The notes below the pieces were generated by a model. That model had not been told where the DNA came from. It saw only the letters and a program-made list of their open reading frames with translations, and did no database searches. Both the position numbers and the translations under genes were made by a program. A DNA stretch of 24,996 nt from Dechloromonas sp. (lineage in GTDB: Bacteria > Pseudomonadota > Gammaproteobacteria > Burkholderiales > Rhodocyclaceae). This document shows positions 22,469-24,996 of the stretch, piece after piece (within the stretch, counting starts at the first letter, position 1; every line of letters begins with the position of its first letter). The DNA lies in NCBI GenBank assembly GCA_017302355.1, contig JAFLDQ010000039.1:1-24996 (forward strand), given 5' to 3'.

Positions 22469-22674
22469 GCGCCTGTCGCGGTCGACGCCCTTTTTCGAGC
22501 GAATTCCGCGACCCGCCCCGGCGGCAACCCCCTTGGCATGACAGGTTCCACAGACGCGAGGGTGTTGCCGCAAATGCCAACCGTGCCGCAGCCGGCCCCG
22601 GACTCGCCCGTGGCGGCAATTCCTTCATCCCGGCAGCGGCTCGAACCGATCCGGCGGTTTCGCCAGCACAAAAA

Positions 22675-22694
22675 AACCCCGCCGCCGCGGGGTT
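22675..22694 (-). terminator. Intrinsic terminator of the PEP-CTERM gene
   Basis: Arms AACCCCGC / GCGGGGTT with a 4-nt loop. Read on the minus strand the stem is followed by a run of T, with A6 at 22671-22676 on the plus strand. It lies 21 nt after the PEP-CTERM stop. The stretch 22469-22670 between it and pncC shows nothing recognisable. Confidence 0.85.
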
Positions 22695-22715
22695 GCAGTC
22701 ATTCCTGTGAACCCG

Positions 22716-22880
22716 TCAGCTTTCGGTGTTGCGCCGCCGGCGCACCAGGCCGAGCCCGGCCAGACCGATGCCGAGCAGAGCCAGCGAAGCGGGTTCGGGA
22801 ACGGAGTTGCCGCTACTCTTCACCCGGATGACCGCGTCGTTGAAATCGCGATCAGACCCAAACCACTGGTCTTCGGGAGC
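22716..22880 (-). pseudogene. C-terminal fragment of a PEP-CTERM sorted protein
   Basis: The minus-strand frame ending at 22716 encodes EDQWFGSDRDFNDAVIRV, like the end of DUF4114-type extracellular domains. It continues into a complete PEP-CTERM signal: VPEPASLALLG, a hydrophobic helix, then RRRR. Such proteins are exported and processed by an exosortase. Upstream of about 22880 the same frame loses all resemblance to a protein (Arg/Pro/His-rich), because the DNA there codes a CAP-domain protein in another frame. The gene is thus missing its whole N-terminal part. The break is either an assembly join or a rearrangement. Confidence 0.75.
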
Positions 22881-23266
22881 ATGTTGGCGTTGTGGCCCGG
22901 GGAGTTGCGCCACTGGGTGAAGGTGCTCGAGGCGTCGGCGTTGCCCGCGGCGATGTTCTCCGCGCGGCCGGCGGTGTAGCCCGCGGCGGCCATGCGGGTG
23001 TAGGGCGTTCCTCCGGACGGGTCCGTGTGGCTGAAGAAGTTCTGCGAGCCCATCGCGAGGGAGTGGTCGTAGGCGACCTGGTTGAGAAGCCGCGTGGGCG
23101 TGAGCGGGGAGAGTCCGTTGGACGCGCGGTAGTTGTTGAGGAGCCGGACGAACGCCGCCTCCTCGGCGTCGAGGTCGCGGAGCTCGTCGACGGCGACGGC
23201 GGTGGGGTCTGCGGCGCAGCGCGCGGCCGTCGCGGCGAGGGCGATCACGAGCCAGCGGGTGCGCAT
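22820..23266 (-). CDS. CAP-domain (SCP/PR-1-like) secreted protein, 3' end replaced
   Basis: 148-codon frame with a signal peptide (MRTRWLVIALAATAARCA) and a CAP domain: EEAAFVRLLNNYRASNGLSP, VAYDHSLAMGSQNFFSHTDP (His and aromatic residues of the CAP cavity), RAENIAAGN and WRNSPGHNANML. Bacterial CAP proteins are secreted, with roles mostly unknown. After HNANML (near 22880) the expected final strand is absent: the last ~18 residues come from reading the PEP-CTERM gene out of frame to a stop at 22820. The authentic part is therefore about 22880-23266. Codon style and neighbours suggest it belongs to the genome on the right of the junction. Confidence 0.75.
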   Translation of the reverse strand: MRTRWLVIALAATAARCAADPTAVAVDELRDLDAEEAAFVRLLNNYRASNGLSPLTPTRLLNQVAYDHSLAMGSQNFFSHTDPSGGTPYTRMAAAGYTAGRAENIAAGNADASSTFTQWRNSPGHNANMLPKTSGLGLIAISTTRSSG

Positions 23267-23351
23267 CGCCGTGGATCATCGCGGCCGCGCGCGGGTCCGT
23301 CAACGCGGGTCAGACCCGATGACACGCTCCGCGGAGGGGGGGAGGTGACCC

Positions 23352-23951
23352 TCAGCCCCGCTCGGGGGTGGTCTCCGGCGTGAGGGGCACGCCGCGGTAG
23401 ACCCGGTCGACCTCGATCGACGCCGAGAACGCCGAGAGCGGGACCGACTCCCCATCACCCGCCTCGCGCAGCTCCCACACGCCGTCGGCCCTGCGAGAGT
23501 ACACCTCGATGCGCCGCTCGTGCTGCGAGACGAGGACGTAGTCGCGCAGCGAGGCGAGCTTGCGGTAGCGACGGAACTTGCCCGTGCGGTCCCACGACTC
23601 CGTGGAGTCTGAGAGCACCTCGACGAGCGCCGTGGGGTTGAGCACTGCGTTGGGATCGTCGGGGTGCGTCTCGACCTCGCCGCACACCACGGCGACATCG
23701 GGATAGGTCGCGAAGCGGATCCCCTTCGGGCGCACCTTCAGGTCCGACGTGTGGACCCCGCAGGGACCATCGCCGAGGATGCGGAGCAGCTCGCCGATCA
23801 TCTGCGCGGCGAGGCGGCTGTGCGCGGGCGTTCCACCGGCCATCGCGTAGGCGACGCCGTCGACCCACTCGTGTCGCAGATCGGTCTCGCGTTCGAGCGC
23901 GAGGTAGTCCTCGTAGCTGAGTTCGGTGACCCGTGCGGCATCGCCCGTCAT
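23352..23951 (-). CDS. Uma2-family (DUF820) putative restriction endonuclease-like protein
   Basis: 199-residue Uma2/DUF820 protein with a PD-(D/E)xK-like fold. Motifs in order are LSYEDYLALE, RHEWVDGVAYAMAGG (residues 26-40), YPDVAVVCG with D85, LVEVLSDSTE with E111, K125 and DYVLVSQ. These include the acidic and lysine residues expected of the nuclease site. Biological role is unproven; such genes are very numerous in cyanobacteria, Chloroflexi and myxobacteria and rare in betaproteobacteria. ATG 23951 is chosen; a TTG six codons earlier is possible. It lies 31 nt from the helicase gene, on the same strand. Confidence 0.88.
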   Translation of the reverse strand: MTGDAARVTELSYEDYLALERETDLRHEWVDGVAYAMAGGTPAHSRLAAQMIGELLRILGDGPCGVHTSDLKVRPKGIRFATYPDVAVVCGEVETHPDDPNAVLNPTALVEVLSDSTESWDRTGKFRRYRKLASLRDYVLVSQHERRIEVYSRRADGVWELREAGDGESVPLSAFSASIEVDRVYRGVPLTPETTPERG

Positions 23952-23982
23952 GTACCGACGATGCCACAAGGCCGCGGCGGGG

Positions 23983-24996
23983 TCAGTCGTCGACCATCCA
24001 CTTCGGGACGAGGCCCGAGGCGAGGCCCGGCGAGAGCACCCAGAGCTGGTGCGCCGCGCGCGTGGCGCCGATGTGCAGCAGGTGCCGCGACTCGTCGTTC
24101 ACCGGGTACTGCGAGCGCGTCACGTCCGCGAGGATCACGTAGTCGAACTCCAGCCCCTTCACCTGCCGGATGTCCGTGACCTCGATGCCCGGGCGGAACG
24201 AGAAGTCCTGGTCGGCCACGCGCTTGAGGTGCGGGACCTCGGCCTTCTTGAGCCCCTCGAAATAGATGTCCGCGCGCTCGGGGTCGCGGGTGATGAGGGC
24301 CACGTTCGCGCGCGGCTCGTCGATCATCAGCGTGCGCAGAGACTCCGCGAGGAAGGCCACCGCGGCGCCCGCGTCGCCGAACCCGTGGAACTCCACCGGC
24401 GCGCCCTGCCGCGTCGCCAGCGGGGGCTCCGGGTCCGCCAGGTGACCAAGGACGTCGCGCGCGAAGGCGAGCACCTCCATCGTCGAGCGGTAGCCGATCT
24501 TGAGGGGCTCGACCTCCACGGTGTCGAGCGCGAGCTCGCGCAGCACGCCCTTCCAGTCGCTGAAGCCGTTGTCCATCAGGAGCCGCTGCGCGGTGTCGCC
24601 CGCGAGGGTCACGCTGCGATCGGCGCCCGCGATCTCGACCAGCACCGCGAGCTCCACGGGGGAGAGGTCCTGCGCCTCGTCGACGAAGAGGTGCTCGTAC
24701 TCCAGCGGCTGCTTGCCCTGCCCGCGGAGGGGGCCCCGCTTGCGCTGGTAGAGGCGCATGAGCAGCGCGTCGTCCTCGTAGTCGATGGCCTCGAAGGTCT
24801 CGTCCTCGACGCGGCCGTCCATCGCGACGAAGCGCGAGCGGTCCTCGCCGGTGTCGTACTCGTGCTCGTCGTCCTTGCCCCGGCGCGACTCGCGCAGCGA
24901 CGAGGCGCCCTCGTCGGAGGCGATCTGCTCGTTCTCGAACCACTCGTCCCGCAGCTTCTTTCGCCCCTCGCGGTCGCCCCTCGCCGCGAGCCGCCC
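23983..24996 (-). CDS. UvrD/HelD-type superfamily 1 helicase, C-terminal part (5' end cut by window)
   Basis: 338 codons open to the window edge. Motifs in order are LFVDEAQDLSP (Walker B/motif II), TLAGDTAQRL (III), IGYRSTMEVLAFA (IV), DIRQVKGLEFDYVILAD (V) and LLHIGATRAAHQLWVLSP (VI). These identify an SF1A ATP-dependent helicase. The insertion before motif II (DDALLMRLYQRKRG) and the short C-terminus look more like HelD/UvrD-like proteins than RecB or true UvrD. HelD releases RNA polymerase from DNA in some bacteria; that role is only a possibility here. Walker A would lie beyond the window. Confidence 0.88.
   Translation of the reverse strand, partial: GRLAARGDREGRKKLRDEWFENEQIASDEGASSLRESRRGKDDEHEYDTGEDRSRFVAMDGRVEDETFEAIDYEDDALLMRLYQRKRGPLRGQGKQPLEYEHLFVDEAQDLSPVELAVLVEIAGADRSVTLAGDTAQRLLMDNGFSDWKGVLRELALDTVEVEPLKIGYRSTMEVLAFARDVLGHLADPEPPLATRQGAPVEFHGFGDAGAAVAFLAESLRTLMIDEPRANVALITRDPERADIYFEGLKKAEVPHLKRVADQDFSFRPGIEVTDIRQVKGLEFDYVILADVTRSQYPVNDESRHLLHIGATRAAHQLWVLSPGLASGLVPKWMVDD

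Noticed and set aside
22480..22573. CGTCHAKG, a c-type heme-like motif on the minus strand (possible cytochrome c5 relic)
   Set aside because: Only the five-residue motif plus AKG fits; flanking residues do not resemble cytochrome c5, no distal methionine segment follows, and the frame runs into the pncC antisense strand. Chance is likely.
1..24996. CRISPR arrays, tRNA or rRNA genes, insertion sequences and replication origins
   Set aside because: No regularly spaced repeats, cloverleaf-like sequences, transposase genes or iteron clusters were seen in the window.

Overview
The window reads as a high-GC betaproteobacterial chromosome, most like Rhodocyclales/Azoarcus-type relatives. The inference rests on the gmk-rpoZ-spoT order, yicC lying divergent from a kinase-phosphatase-rph-rdgB-hemW operon, PiT/DUF47 phosphate genes and a PEP-CTERM tail. 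The last ~2.1 kb (from about 22,875) appears to come from a different genome, perhaps a myxobacterium-like one, joined in the middle of a gene.

Left block (1-9503, all minus strand). Read from right to left it holds yicC, an iron-type alcohol dehydrogenase, a 755-residue protein whose C-terminal half is homologous to cyanobacterial acyl-ACP reductase, a BON-LysM protein (Kbp/YgaU), gmk, rpoZ, spoT and the start of dadA. The acyl reductase-like protein and the alcohol dehydrogenase form a plausible acyl-thioester to aldehyde to alcohol module. Gmk, omega and SpoT form the classical guanine-nucleotide/stringent-response cluster. dadA starts inside the spoT stop codon.

Central block (9522-13975, plus strand). 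A soluble Ser/Thr kinase, a PP2C phosphatase, RNase PH and the RdgB nucleotide pyrophosphatase are chained by three successive ATGA stop/start overlaps, followed closely by hemW. The region between yicC and the kinase carries overlapping divergent promoter-like boxes. hemW converges on a YidB-like gene across a hairpin and a two-hairpin dispersed repeat.

Phosphate block (14,663-19,686, plus strand). It has two transcription units: PiT-DUF47, and DUF47-PiT-DUF47. In the second unit the DUF47 genes on either side of the transporter are clear paralogues of each other. Each unit has its own promoter-like region with repeat elements and ends at a strong hairpin terminator.

Right block (19,690-22,715). 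A short MoeA C-terminal remnant is followed by a minus-strand GlsB/YeaQ - DUF697-like - SIMPL operon and a plus-strand pncC (CinA C-terminal type) gene.

Foreign end (about 22,875-24,996, minus strand). A CAP-domain gene is fused out of frame to the tail of a PEP-CTERM gene, followed by a Uma2-family nuclease and a partial UvrD/HelD-type helicase. A chimeric assembly is the leading explanation for the junction. The observation most likely to be biologically new is the three-part acyl reductase-like protein with its partner dehydrogenase.
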